This document shows positions 22,525 through 33,499 of a stretch of 64,000 nucleotides of DNA, piece by piece. The notes beneath the pieces are model-generated. The model searched no databases and was not told where the DNA came from. It saw nothing but the letters and a program-made list of their open reading frames with translations. The translations under genes and the position numbers were made by a program. Positions within the stretch are counted from its first letter, which is position 1. Every line of letters begins with the position of its first letter. This stretch comes from Selaginella tamariscina (lineage: Eukaryota; Streptophyta; Lycopodiopsida; Selaginellales; Selaginellaceae), in assembly GCA_003024785.1 (NCBI GenBank), contig PUQB01000440.1, positions 26,640-90,639 on the forward strand, read 5' to 3'.

Positions 22525-22793
22525 AATAAAGTTTATCTTCGTCTATACAACCAAATTTGTTCTTGACAAAAAGACATTTCAAGGAGTGGATTTTGTACAG
22601 TTCAACAGTGAACGTGTTCGTAAGTTTGAATTCCAATTTGAATTTTCCCGCTGGAAACAGGGGATTCAAAATTCACTCTGTTCCCATAGCACTTACAACA
22701 TTCGGATATAATATCAAGTATTGTAATCCTCTAGATGCAACACTCCTGTAACTGTCTCACTATCTCTCACTTTTTAGACATATTGGCTGAATG
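22525..22793 (+). pseudogene. Partial duplicate of GDSL exons 2-3
   Basis: The segments 'ctatacaaccaaat', 'catttcaaggagtgga' and the intron-like 'gtaagtttgaattcc' track GDSL exon 2 and its intron. 'gattcaaaattcactctgt' and 'gatgcaacactcctgtaact' track exon 3, with about 150 bp of exon 3 deleted between them. It cannot encode a protein. Both copies share the out-of-frame 'ttcaaggagtg' phrase. Confidence 0.75.
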
Positions 22794-23062
22794 TACGCCG
22801 CGTAGGTTTCTTTCAGTGTGATATACGTGTGAAGGTATACATCATACACATACGTATATATATACATGAATACGTATGTATAAGTATGTACATCATAAGT
22901 GCGCGCGCGTGTGTTATGAAAAAAAAATCGACTGCATCTACAATATGTGGAATATGATATGTCTGATCTGATATGTTAAACATTACTATGCAAGTAGGTA
23001 TCATAGCTTATATAAACTGACTTTTACTTTACATATATTATCTGTTTAGTAGTAAGCTTATT

Positions 23063-26000
23063 TCACGTAGGTAACCTTGCTAGAGATTCCTTGAGACTCT
23101 CAAGGTAACAACGTAGTTCGTGTGCATCCATTCTCGCATGTTTCAGCGTGAGAAGCCTTTGTGCAATGTGATAGTCCCTCTTCAACGAGCAGTTAGTTGC
23201 ACATGTTTCAAGAGCCCTAGTCTCCTGCATGTACACATCATAATTTGATAAGGTGCATACTTAAATACACACACACACACACACACACACAAGATACATG
23301 TGTGTGTCTAATGTGCATATACGTGCGTGCATATAATTAATAATAACAATCGTAGTAAATCTCTCTCTCCGTGTGTTGTAATGAACTAAGCCGAAGTTAG
23401 GTGAACCAAATATACACTAGTTCAATATATTTTACACTTACTCTCTTCTCAATAGTTTCGATAACTTGCTTAGCACCTTCAGTGACTTCAGATGGTAAAC
23501 CTGCTACGTTTGCCAGAAGTAGTCCATAATGTGGAACACTCGTGCATCCTTCTCTCAGTGAGAACTGGTAAAACTTGGTCAGTAACACACACACACACAC
23601 AACCATGGTGAAAATAATGAGCTACCTTGAGTGGTTTATTTTGTTAAGACGATTGTATGTATATTATCTGTGTGGTAAAATCTGTGTGTGTGTGCGTGTG
23701 CTGCTTGCGTTTCGTACCTCAAATTGGAGGCGATTGTTGTTGATACCGACGGACAAATAAGAAACCTTAACGTTCGGGTAGATAGAGCTCAGCTCTCCGA
23801 GCCTCTGCATGTGGGTAGCAAAGATAACATACCTGTTTGGAAGAGAAAATATTAGTCCAAATGTATTATACCTCATAAAAGCTATATTTATGTACAGAAT
23901 TTAGGATATTATCTAATTTCTAATAACATATAATACAAGGGGTTGTCTTACGCCTTAAGAGATAAAAGATATTCACTACAGCTCCATGCCACTGCCAGTC
24001 CGTCGTATGAAGAAGTTGAGCGACCAAGTTCATCTATTAAAATCAAACTCCTAGCCAAAGCAAGAGAGCGGGTATTAGTAAGAAATTTTCCCTCCCCCCC
24101 CCTCTCACACACACACACACTCAATATACTTTCCATAAATATATGTGCGTGTACATATGTAACATCAGTACAAGCAAGGTATTATGACTTATTTATTTAC
24201 AAACTCTGGTTTGAACGGTAAAGGTAACCTGGGAGTTGCGTTCTGTACAAAAAATGCCGTCTCCCGCATTTCGCTCATAAACTGCAAACCAAGAGTGCTA
24301 TGATATATACGTACATGTAATATATATTTATACATTGCTGGCATCAAGAGATAAAGATGAATGAATTTAAAAATTTTACGTACAAAAGTAAGTTTCTATA
24401 GATTAAAAAAATTAAAGACTCACCGTACTCGAGTTTAGCTCCAAGTCGTCTCCCGTCCCGATTCTCGTGAACAACCTGATTATTAATTGTATCATGAAAC
24501 TATTTATCAATAGTACTAACAGCTATAGTTCTTAACTACACCTGTCAACAACTCGGAATGATGCAAATTGAGCAGGCACGTAACATCCAATGTGAGAGAG
24601 TATGGTAATTAGAGCCACTTGATGAAGGTAAGTGCTTTTCCCGCTCCTAAAATACAAAAAGATTTGAGACAGTTGAAAACATACTAGAAACGAGCAAATG
24701 TATGTGAGTATAATATAACAGTACATGTTGGGTCCCGTAACTATAACCATATTGGATGCTTCCGAGAGGAAAGTGTTGTTAGCCTGCATGATATATCCAT
24801 AAATACGCTTATTAATAACTTACCTAGTTGTTTGAATTATTACTAAAGCGAAGTGGTTTTAATGGTTGATACCAGCCATATGAGTGCTTACGTATGTAAG
24901 TTTATGCCTGTATTCCCAAAATGTATTAACAAGTGCACATAGAAATCTTGTATATGTAAGGACTATGAATATTTATATGTATATTATTTGCACGTTGTCA
25001 TCGATGAGTTACCACAAAATTTTCAGATGAGGAGCTTTCTAGGATGGGATGCCTTCCAGCCTCAATAGCAATTGGCCCGTCCTCTAGAAAGAGGTATAAA
25101 TACAACAAAGAAAAGTAAGAAAATGTGATCGATATATTTCATACTCGTAGGTCTTATTTAGTTAGAATAATAAAGTTTATTTTACCCGTGAAATCTGGGC
25201 GAACATAGCTACCAGGAGGTTTTAAAGAGATCACAGATGCAAACGCCGAAATCATATCCATTAAGGATAGAGATTCGCTCAGCAGCATCAGATACTGAAT
25301 ATGCTCCCTTATATCATGAGAAAGTGCTGCACGCAACAATGCAAGTTAATATATATGAGCATATGCACCGAATTTTACTCATACATGTATACATGTCTGT
25401 ACAGATATACTATCTCTCACACACACAGACACACGCACACGCACGCGTTTTGCAATACAGTTGTATATGTACATACACAAATTGAGGCATTCCGTTTTCC
25501 AATACGCAGATACACACAACGTATATAAAGCAATAATAAACGTGTATATACGACTACCTTCCAAACAGTATTCGGTCCTGGCATAGCAATCATCAGCAGC
25601 CTTTTTGTTCCTGGTGTTGAGCTTTTGCATACATAATGTTAGTTGATATCATAGCATAATCCTTACTCACTGAAATCAATTCGATTGTAGAACAGTGCAC
25701 ACATTTTCCATGCTTAAGAACCTGCAAGCCCAAACACACACACAACACATAAGTACATACGTACTGCATTATGTACTTTAATGCATTAATGTTACTAAGG
25801 ATACTGTATTTCATACAGATTACAATGTTATAGCAATAAAGGTATCACAAGAAACCTGGATAAATGTTTTAGGAAGTTCAGCCTGCCCTTCTAGGTCAGC
25901 AATTGGAATGCTGATATAAAATCCCTTCCTCGAGTTAAAAAGTAGCTTCAGGCTGGAAAGATGGAAATTCTCACGGTATGTCTTCCCCAGGCAGTGGATT

Positions 26001-27273
26001 GCTGTCAATGTAATAAGTACACTAGAGTAACATTAATAAAAGTAGACAAGCTAGAAAAAATTAAAAACAAGTATACCTTCACTTGTGTCGCAAAATATCT
26101 TTCTTGCAACGTCAAGAAACCCGTCAATGCCTGGCTTCACTGCAAAACATTGCTGAGTCCTGGCCACAAACGGCATTCTTGCATGGAACACGTCTTCTGA
26201 GATAACTTCCTGTATCCTGTAAAAAGGATATCACAGATTTATCATTATCCATAAGCAAATAAAATATAAAAATTATTGATGAATCTCATGCGTAACTTAA
26301 CCTGTTTTTGATAGAAGCAAAACAAGGCCTTAAGCAAACACTCTCTTTTACATTCCTGAAAAAAGGTGCTCTGAGCATCTTGGAGGACCTGATTAAAAAA
26401 TGAACAATTCAATAAATCAGTAATTACTACGCATTCGAAGGTTAGATAAAAGAACAAATTATACTTGTGAAAGAGCAGGTAGGAGCTCTAAAGCCTCCTT
26501 CAGGAGTATGACACTCGCTACCAAGGACTGACTTCTTGTAGTTGTATATCCTTCGGAAACCTTGGTTGGCTTATAAACAGAAGTGAGAGATAACCTTGTC
26601 TGTGTAAAATAAATAGTTATTACTATGGCGTGTGTCGTGTGCGTGCGTACCCTCCCACAAATAAAGAAATGAAAATAGCATTAAGTACCGAGGTCTTTGG
26701 GAAACCTTTGGAGCACTTGAGTAAGCCCGAAAAAAATCTCCTTGCTCGTTAATTCATCCTGCATGTAGAGATGATGAGAACCGACGTCTGTCCACAGATT
26801 ATATAAATGTATGCATTTTTGTCTACCACTTTGTATGCATGTACATATATATGTATATGTTATACATTTCCTATAACAGCTTACTGCTTACCAGGCTATC
26901 AAGGCGCATGTTGATTGTGTTTATATCTTTCAGCGGCTGCAGAAGGTTTGCTCGAAGAAGCTTTGCTCTAGAAAATAAGCATTTAACACGCACCCACGGA
27001 CACACATACACTATAACATAAACTATACAATCACAAAAAGAAACACATACATGTCTGTCTGCATGTATATGCTGCTTACCCTCCGCTTGTTTTCGTTTTG
27101 TTTAACACACCAAACAGGCTACTACTTCCCTTGAGCTTGCTACCACCCAAAGGAGTAGACGACTCAATGACTTGGAGATTCTGCACACTAAGATTATTGT
27201 GAAATAAATGAATCACACACACACACATATATACATACATACATACATATATATATATAATATATATATATAT

Positions 27274-27321
<48 letters not shown>

Positions 27322-27483
27322 ATACAACAAAACGTATATAGGAAAAGATCGTGCCTACCTGGTGGCGTCAATACTCATGTGATCTGATGAACCGTTGAAA
27401 CTAATCCGAATAGAGTTGTTCGTCAGCATGAGGCCTCTCTCGCTCTCAATCCTACGGCAAACAAGAAACTATATAAAAACGCA

Positions 27484-27527
<44 letters not shown>

Positions 27528-28588
27528 CACTTGACTACGGCTGCGGCAGCTCCGAGGCAGAGATAATACTGCTTACTGTAGCCTTGAATTACAGATAGAT
27601 TGGAATCTTTTACGGCCAAACTCTGAATCAAAAGAAGCCCCTGCATTGTTTAACAATGAAAGTGCAAATTAAAAATAACATACATTATCCAATAAAGAAA
27701 CCCCAAATACATGATATAATGCATACATACGATTAAAAATGAATACATAGTGTCTCAAAATATTTGTGCGTACACAACTAAGTATATATATTAGATGAAG
27801 CAAACATAAACCACCCAATTTGAAACTCACTTTGGTGTCATCGAATGAAACCCGTGATAGTTCAACCTGACTAACACAAATTATATATGTGAGGGGGGGA
27901 AGAGGCTTTCTTTGGAAGAAAGTAGCAGAAAAATCGCACCTTTCTTATGTCGGATCGGTCGCAGAAGGAAGAAATGCCTACGAGACCGGCAGAGGCAGCA
28001 GTCGGCCTGCTTGCCGGAAGAATAACCTCCGACGGATTATAGAAATGCAGAAGCGTCATTGTGTTCTGGTATGACCGGCTTGTCTCGATGAACTGTGAAA
28101 GATGCAGTGACGCCGTGCGAAGATCAAAGGCCGCCAATCCCACCTGTTCCGAACAAATCCTAGGATCAATCGGTCGTGACTCGAGATTTCATCGAATAAA
28201 AACACGGATTTCCGAGGATTACGGGATGAAAAATGCACTTCTTCACTCGATTTTTATGAGAAATCCTAATAAAACTACAACTTTTCAAGAAAATGCGAGA
28301 ATGCGTACAGAATGCGAATTTTCCTGAGGATAATCGGATCAAAAATGCATTCTTTTGAAGACATTCGTGGCGGTCTTCGTTTTCTATACAGATTCTGTGG
28401 AAAATGCAGATTTTCAAGAAAAAATGCGGAGGACGCAAAATGAAGATTTCTACATCGGATCAAAATGCATTCTTCTGAGGATTACATACTGATTCATAAA
28501 TGAAGCGATTTTCTATGGAGGATCGAATGCTTACCTCTTTCGCTCTGTTCTCGATCACTCCCACCACGAAATCCTGCTGCTCCTCCAT
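23063..28588 (-). CDS. MSH4: MutS homologue 4, meiotic
   Basis: Twenty-four exons were traced (left-right): 28535-28588, 27940-28143, 27831-27866, 27528-27640, 27359-27451, 27080-27187, 26892-26967, 26689-26758, 26465-26598, 26302-26388, 26077-26216, 25856-26001, 25671-25721, 25558-25610, 25186-25326, 25013-25083, 24725-24783, 24542-24646, 24424-24475, 24229-24281, 23952-24050, 23718-23832, 23442-23564, 23063-23224. Diagnostic pieces are '[17 protein letters not shown]', Walker A 'GPNMSGKST' split by an intron, Walker B '[13 protein letters not shown]', and 'VIFATHMQ'. MSH4 pairs with MSH5 to stabilise recombination intermediates for crossovers. It lacks the mismatch-recognition N-terminal domain, as expected. 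Possible frame breaks lie in exons 9 and 10 and at the exon 13/14 join. The first Met gives a short, family-typical start. Confidence 0.95.
27236..27320. repeat. (AT)n microsatellite in an MSH4 intron
   Basis: A long TA/AT run with one or two interruptions fills most of the intron between exons 5 and 6 of MSH4. A second pure AT run lies at 27487-27523 in the previous intron. Confidence 0.95.
28195..28480 (-). repeat. Degenerate ~115-bp repeat in MSH4 intron 1
   Basis: The phrase 'cggatcaaaaatgcattctt' or a close variant occurs at about 28223, 28335 and 28456, spaced 112 and 121 bp. In between, 'ttttcaagaaaatgcg' and 'attttcctgagga'-like phrases recur. It lies wholly within intron 1. Confidence 0.6.
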
Positions 28589-28785
28589 TGCATAACCAGG
28601 GTTATGTTCTGCTCATTTGAATATACACAGGAATATGCTTGCGTTCAGCTTATTCCTAGAATATCCTGGCATTACGCTGTGCTGACGCATTTTCTAGAAA
28701 AAGCAACTAAAAAGACTTCGTTTTGAGTTCACATTCGTCAGTCCCATCATGATCTTATAAAAATAATATAATCTCTATAATTAAT

Positions 28786-29705
28786 TTAAAACATCCTACA
28801 GATGAACACCAAGGAGGTAAATACTGTTGTTAACAAGAAAAAGATATCTAATCTGGAATCTTGAGCTCGGTCTTCTTTATGGAGATTCACATATCTCCTG
28901 TACTCTCTCAAATCCCCATTCCTGTCTCTAGACTTGTGTAAGACATGTGAGAGAACCACCAAGCTCTCCTTCCCATTGAGATGCTTGCCACTAACCACGT
29001 CCTTAAACTGCAAGCTGAGCTCCCTTAAACTCACTTTAACATTCTCCTCACTCTGCTCGGTTTCGCATTTCAAAACTATGCTGCACTCCACTCCATCCGA
29101 AACAACAAGACTGTACCGAAGAACATAGTTGTTATCCCTCGGAAAATGCCGCTGTCCATGCACTGCCGTCCGACTCGACAAGTTGACAATCCGTCCGGTG
29201 TCCGTGTTGATCACTATCCAGCTCACTTTCACGCCTTCGTATATGTCCATCCAGACTCTGCTGTGATGCACCCTGCTTTCGGACGTTGCTTGCTCTCCAG
29301 GTCGAATCTAAACGGACAACTAGAGAACCACTCGGTACACGAGGAATGCGGAATCCCCTGCACACACCGAGACAACAGTGACTCCCCTCGGAATTCAACG
29401 TCCACCAACGACACCAAGCTCGAAGGTGAAACACAAGGCACCGTTGAATCCCCCAGGACTGAAACCAGTCTAGACGACTCACTGTAGAGCTTCTTGAATC
29501 CACCAAGCTCAGATATGACCCTCCTCGCACCTTGTTCCTTACAAGAAGGCCACCTCCTCGTGCATAGCTCCTCCCACAGAGACTCTTCCTTGGCTGCTCT
29601 GTAAAGACTGGTGCTCACGCATCCAACAACTGCCAGAGTCTCTCCGTCCATCCATTTCATCACCTCGTACAACACATCGTCACACAGCAGTTGCTGATGC
29701 TCCAT
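28786..29705 (-). CDS. F-box protein with C-terminal hydrophobic tail
   Basis: The F-box lies at the start: 'LCDDVLYEVMKWMDGETLAV', then 'ESLWEELC'. The middle reads 'GARRVISELGGFKKLYSES' and 'WIVINTDTGRIVNL', and the end is a hydrophobic stretch 'IFFLLTTVFTSLVFI', a likely membrane anchor. This resembles the At2g27310 group of plant F-box proteins, which are expected to dock on SKP1 in SCF ubiquitin ligases. The target is unknown. A frame break near 29270-29290 splits the gene into two open stretches. The start at 29705 gives an F-box about nine residues in. It lies 198 bp after MSH4's start and 118 bp beyond the PRORP stop, same strand. A paralogue is at 37.4 kb. Confidence 0.8.
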
Positions 29706-29823
29706 ACTCAGTCTCCTAAGAATCAAAACTGAGGAAACAAGAGCGGTTGGTAGTAAAATCACACAAATGGTTCAAGTTAAAACCGTGACCACAATCTCTC
29801 TGTATCTACCTATATATGAGTAT

Positions 29824-32800
29824 TTACTGCGAGGATTGTCTAGTGGCACAGAGCCATTTGCGAGGGTTGGAAATGTCATCTCCGCCACTAGCAGGTACAT
29901 GCCAGGAGCCAAGAACGGATTCCTGCAACCACATACCACGTTAGAGAACAAAACGTGGAGATGATGAATTGATGATATGGAGCCTACCTGAATTATGATC
30001 GAGTATGGAGGTGGCATGTGGAATACAGGGCCACGATTTGTCACGTGGAAACGAACCTGACACGGAGAGGAAATAACAAGATCAGCATTCTGTTTCTATC
30101 TGGTATTGACACGAGCTGCTTGTATATAACAACATATTAATTTTTTCATTTTATTATGGGATATACTAATAAACGTAGGACACAATATAAATATTAAAAC
30201 CATGATTGGATCTTCCCAAATATAGGATACCCCAGGCCCCACTATGCAGTTACTAAGCCTTGTGTATGTGAGAGAGAGAGAGGACAAGTTACCTAATATA
30301 CGTTTGTACTGTACTAGCCATTAAACTATATATATATATATATACACACGCACGCACACACGCGTACTTGATGGCGCTCTTTCCACGTGGGGAAAAACTC
30401 TCTTCCTAGTAAGTGGAATATGTGGTCTCGCATCTCATCGTTGCTCACAAGCAGGGATTTAAACTTAACTGCGGCATATAACCAGTACCTGCATAATGAC
30501 AACGAGTGGGTTAATGAGCACTAACATTGATTATTCTTAATCTAATAATGACTCCACTATATGGAGAAAGGGGAAATCCTAATGATTTGAAACTTGAGAA
30601 TTGTGCAGAATGGAACACAGTAGCGCTTGCTTCTTACCAGTCATCATTTGATCCATTTGGTGCTGTGTAGAGAGCATTTGCTGCAGACCATCTACGTATA
30701 AGTTCTTGAGCAACAGGTGACTTCCCTGAACCAGTTGTAGTCCGTTTAGTGTGTAGCACAACCAAAGGCCCTTTCCTGTTCTTCGCTGGATTTCACTAAC
30801 AACACTATCCAGCTGCAACCACGAGAATAAATGTGTTAATATGTTTTGTGAGAGTGTAGGTTACACTAATATATAAACAAGATAGAATATGTATATATAC
30901 TTGTGCAAAGTTGAGCTCGACAGTGATTCTCTGGTTGAAGAAGCCGATGTTTGCCCCATCCACAACGAAACTATAAGGTCCATGCTTATCCAGCCAATCC
31001 TGCAAATGATAACATTAATATGTATTTGTATAATGAGAATGTATAACATGTACCTATATGTATAAAAACAAATACATAATACCTCGAAAGCTTTAAAACT
31101 CTTGTGATGCTCTCTCTTGAAAGCCAATGAAGCAACACACTTTGCAAAACTCTCAGTTTCCTCAGGAGTGATATCGATTGTGACCATCTGCTCCCCACAA
31201 ATCCCACACACTCCCGCCTTACTCATCTGAGTGTATCCCACATTCCACTTCCCACTCCCTAGCCATCCAGTCCATGCCATCCCCCACCTCGTGCAATGGC
31301 TGCATTACGGACTTCATGATTGGAGACCTTGGTACTAGAAGTTGAAGCAATGTCACTTGTAAACCATCTCTCGATCACTGTGACTGTTGAGGGTGAAACA
31401 TCTCTCACAGTCTCTCGAAGACAGTGTAAAAGAGAATACACTCGATCCTTCAACCCTGCTCTGGAGCTCAGGTGAAGCAAAATCTCAAGCTCGGCTTCCT
31501 CTGGCTCAACTCCATGTGTAGCCATGTGATCATACACATGCAGTGCCTTCTCAGCTTCATTCTTCTTAAAGAAGATGTACAAAGCAGGTCCATAACATCG
31601 TAATTTGGGTGGTATACCAGATTTCACCATGTTTGTCACAATATCGAAGGCAAGGTCTCCATCCAGCTTTGCCACAGCAAGCCTGGCAAGAGCCGTGAAT
31701 GTTGCGTCATTGGGAAGAACATTGTTTTCAAGCATTCGCTCATATATCTCCACGCTTTTATCCAGGAACCCGTCCATCATCTCCTCTGTAAACCCATCTC
31801 GTTCTTCCCATGTAACCCAGCCATGTTTCCCCTTAAAACGATACCGTCCTCTTCTATTACTTCGTCCTCCTCTAGATGAATAAAGAAACATTACATATAA
31901 GCACGTCCTCCCCCTCTCTCTCTCACACACACGCGTGAATAATGTACCTTGATGGTTTTCCGCATACTCCGGTCTCTGCCGGCTTTGCTTGCGAGGTGTG
32001 AGGACCCCAAGCGCAGCAGAAGAGCAAAGGTAGAGCAGAACGTTATAGTTGTACAAATCGAATTGGATCGCATCCCGGTTTTGCTCGTAAGCTTCCAATG
32101 CACCGTTCACGTCTCCAAACCTGAAGCATGTGTATAAACACATTATAGATGTACGTATAATCTGTATCTGTATTGTTTAAACCTGGAGCAATTGTCCAAT
32201 GTGTATCTTAGTTTCGACTCTGGTGTGAACTTCTTCTTCTTGTTTGTTGCTATTTCGCGTTGCCTTGCCTACAAATCCATATGCACGTGTATACATAATG
32301 CATACACATAAACATAAAAACTTACCTGCTCTTCGAGCCTTATCTTCTGTATTTCCAGATACAAGGACGAGTGGAAGTCTCGTGTGATGTTGTTTCAGTG
32401 TAAGTTTCATTTTTTGAAGCTCTTTCCTCCGACTGGATAGCCTGCAAAAGATTGAATCCATGATCACCTGTTAAAGAAATACTGTCTTAGACCTAGATGT
32501 ATATACATGCAAATTATGGAGATGTTTACAGATATGCAGAGAGAAAAGCACCCAATATATAAATATATGTGTGTGTACGCATATACATATTTGTCTGTGA
32601 TTCTTTCCTGTTTTCTCTATAGAAGTGGGTGACTCCATAGGTTGCAAAAGATCTGACTCCTGGTTATCCATTAAAAACATATTATCGCTTGAGGAACTTT
32701 CACGTGTTCTGTTTGACTGCATACCTTGTAAAAGCTCGGACTCACTATTATCTACTGAAGAAAGACATCAGAAAACGTGCGTGTGTGTGTGTGTGTGTGT

Positions 32801-33491
32801 TAACTTACACACATATGCACCTGGCATGTTTTCTCCATTATCTTCTGGCTGTTTGGAAGCAACATCAACTTCACACTCCTCAGGAACAAAGTCTGAACGC
32901 ACATGCCTTGGTCGAGCTGTTTCTTCGAGTGCATCACCTGATGTGTCATCTAGCTTCTTTCTTCTAGTGACCCTTCTCTCAGGAGCCTGTTGTAAAGCAC
33001 CTATTTCATTCTTTGATGTAATATCTTTTTCTAGCCGTGCCTTCCTGCTAGTGCGCTTTCTAGTGACCTTCAACCCCACAGTATCCACACTATCTTCTTC
33101 TTTAACCTCCGTCTGGACCTGTATGCCTTCAGAAACATTATTCTTTGTGACTTCAGAGTTACTAGTTCTTCTTCTAGTTCTCTCACTACATTCTTTGGTA
33201 TTTCACTACACAAACCGCCTGTCTTCTCGACCTCCAAAACAGTGTGCGGTTCAATCGCTTCACATTCTAAACTACTGGCTTTCACAACGGTTTTAGAAAT
33301 ACCTCTTGTGCTTCTTCGAGTGCCATGAATGCACAATCTTAAAATGTGCCTCCCATTTAAATTGCAGCTTGTCAATACTCTGTAAATACATTATACTATG
33401 ATTTTGTATGTGTACGTATATATAGTTGTTGTTTATAGGCTCCATACCTGAGAGGAGCCGCTGTGTGTGTCAATGCGCAGAGAATCGCCAT
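29824..33491 (-). CDS. PRORP: Protein-only RNase P (PRORP)
   Basis: Twelve exons were traced: 33448-33491, 32809-33379, about 32588-32754, 32326-32467, 32183-32268, 31948-32120, 31083-31871, 30901-30999, 30638-30812, 30368-30488, 29988-30056, 29824-29922. The start 'MAILCALTHTAAPLR' followed by an Arg/Ser/Thr-rich stretch looks like an organellar transit peptide. The PPR region begins near 'TNKKKKFTPESKLRYTLDNC', followed by 'YNYNVLLYLCSS' and 'PKLRCYGPALYIFFKKNEAE'. The zinc/linker region has 'CGICGEQ'. The NYN nuclease carries Asp residues in 'VVDGANIGFFNQR', 'GSNDDW' and 'VSNDEMRDH', and ends 'HMPPPYSIIIQ', 'RKWLCATR'. It cleaves 5' leaders from precursor tRNA. Frame breaks lie near 33190 and in the 30638-30812 exon. 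Confidence 0.93.
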
Positions 33492-33499
33492 TTAATTTG

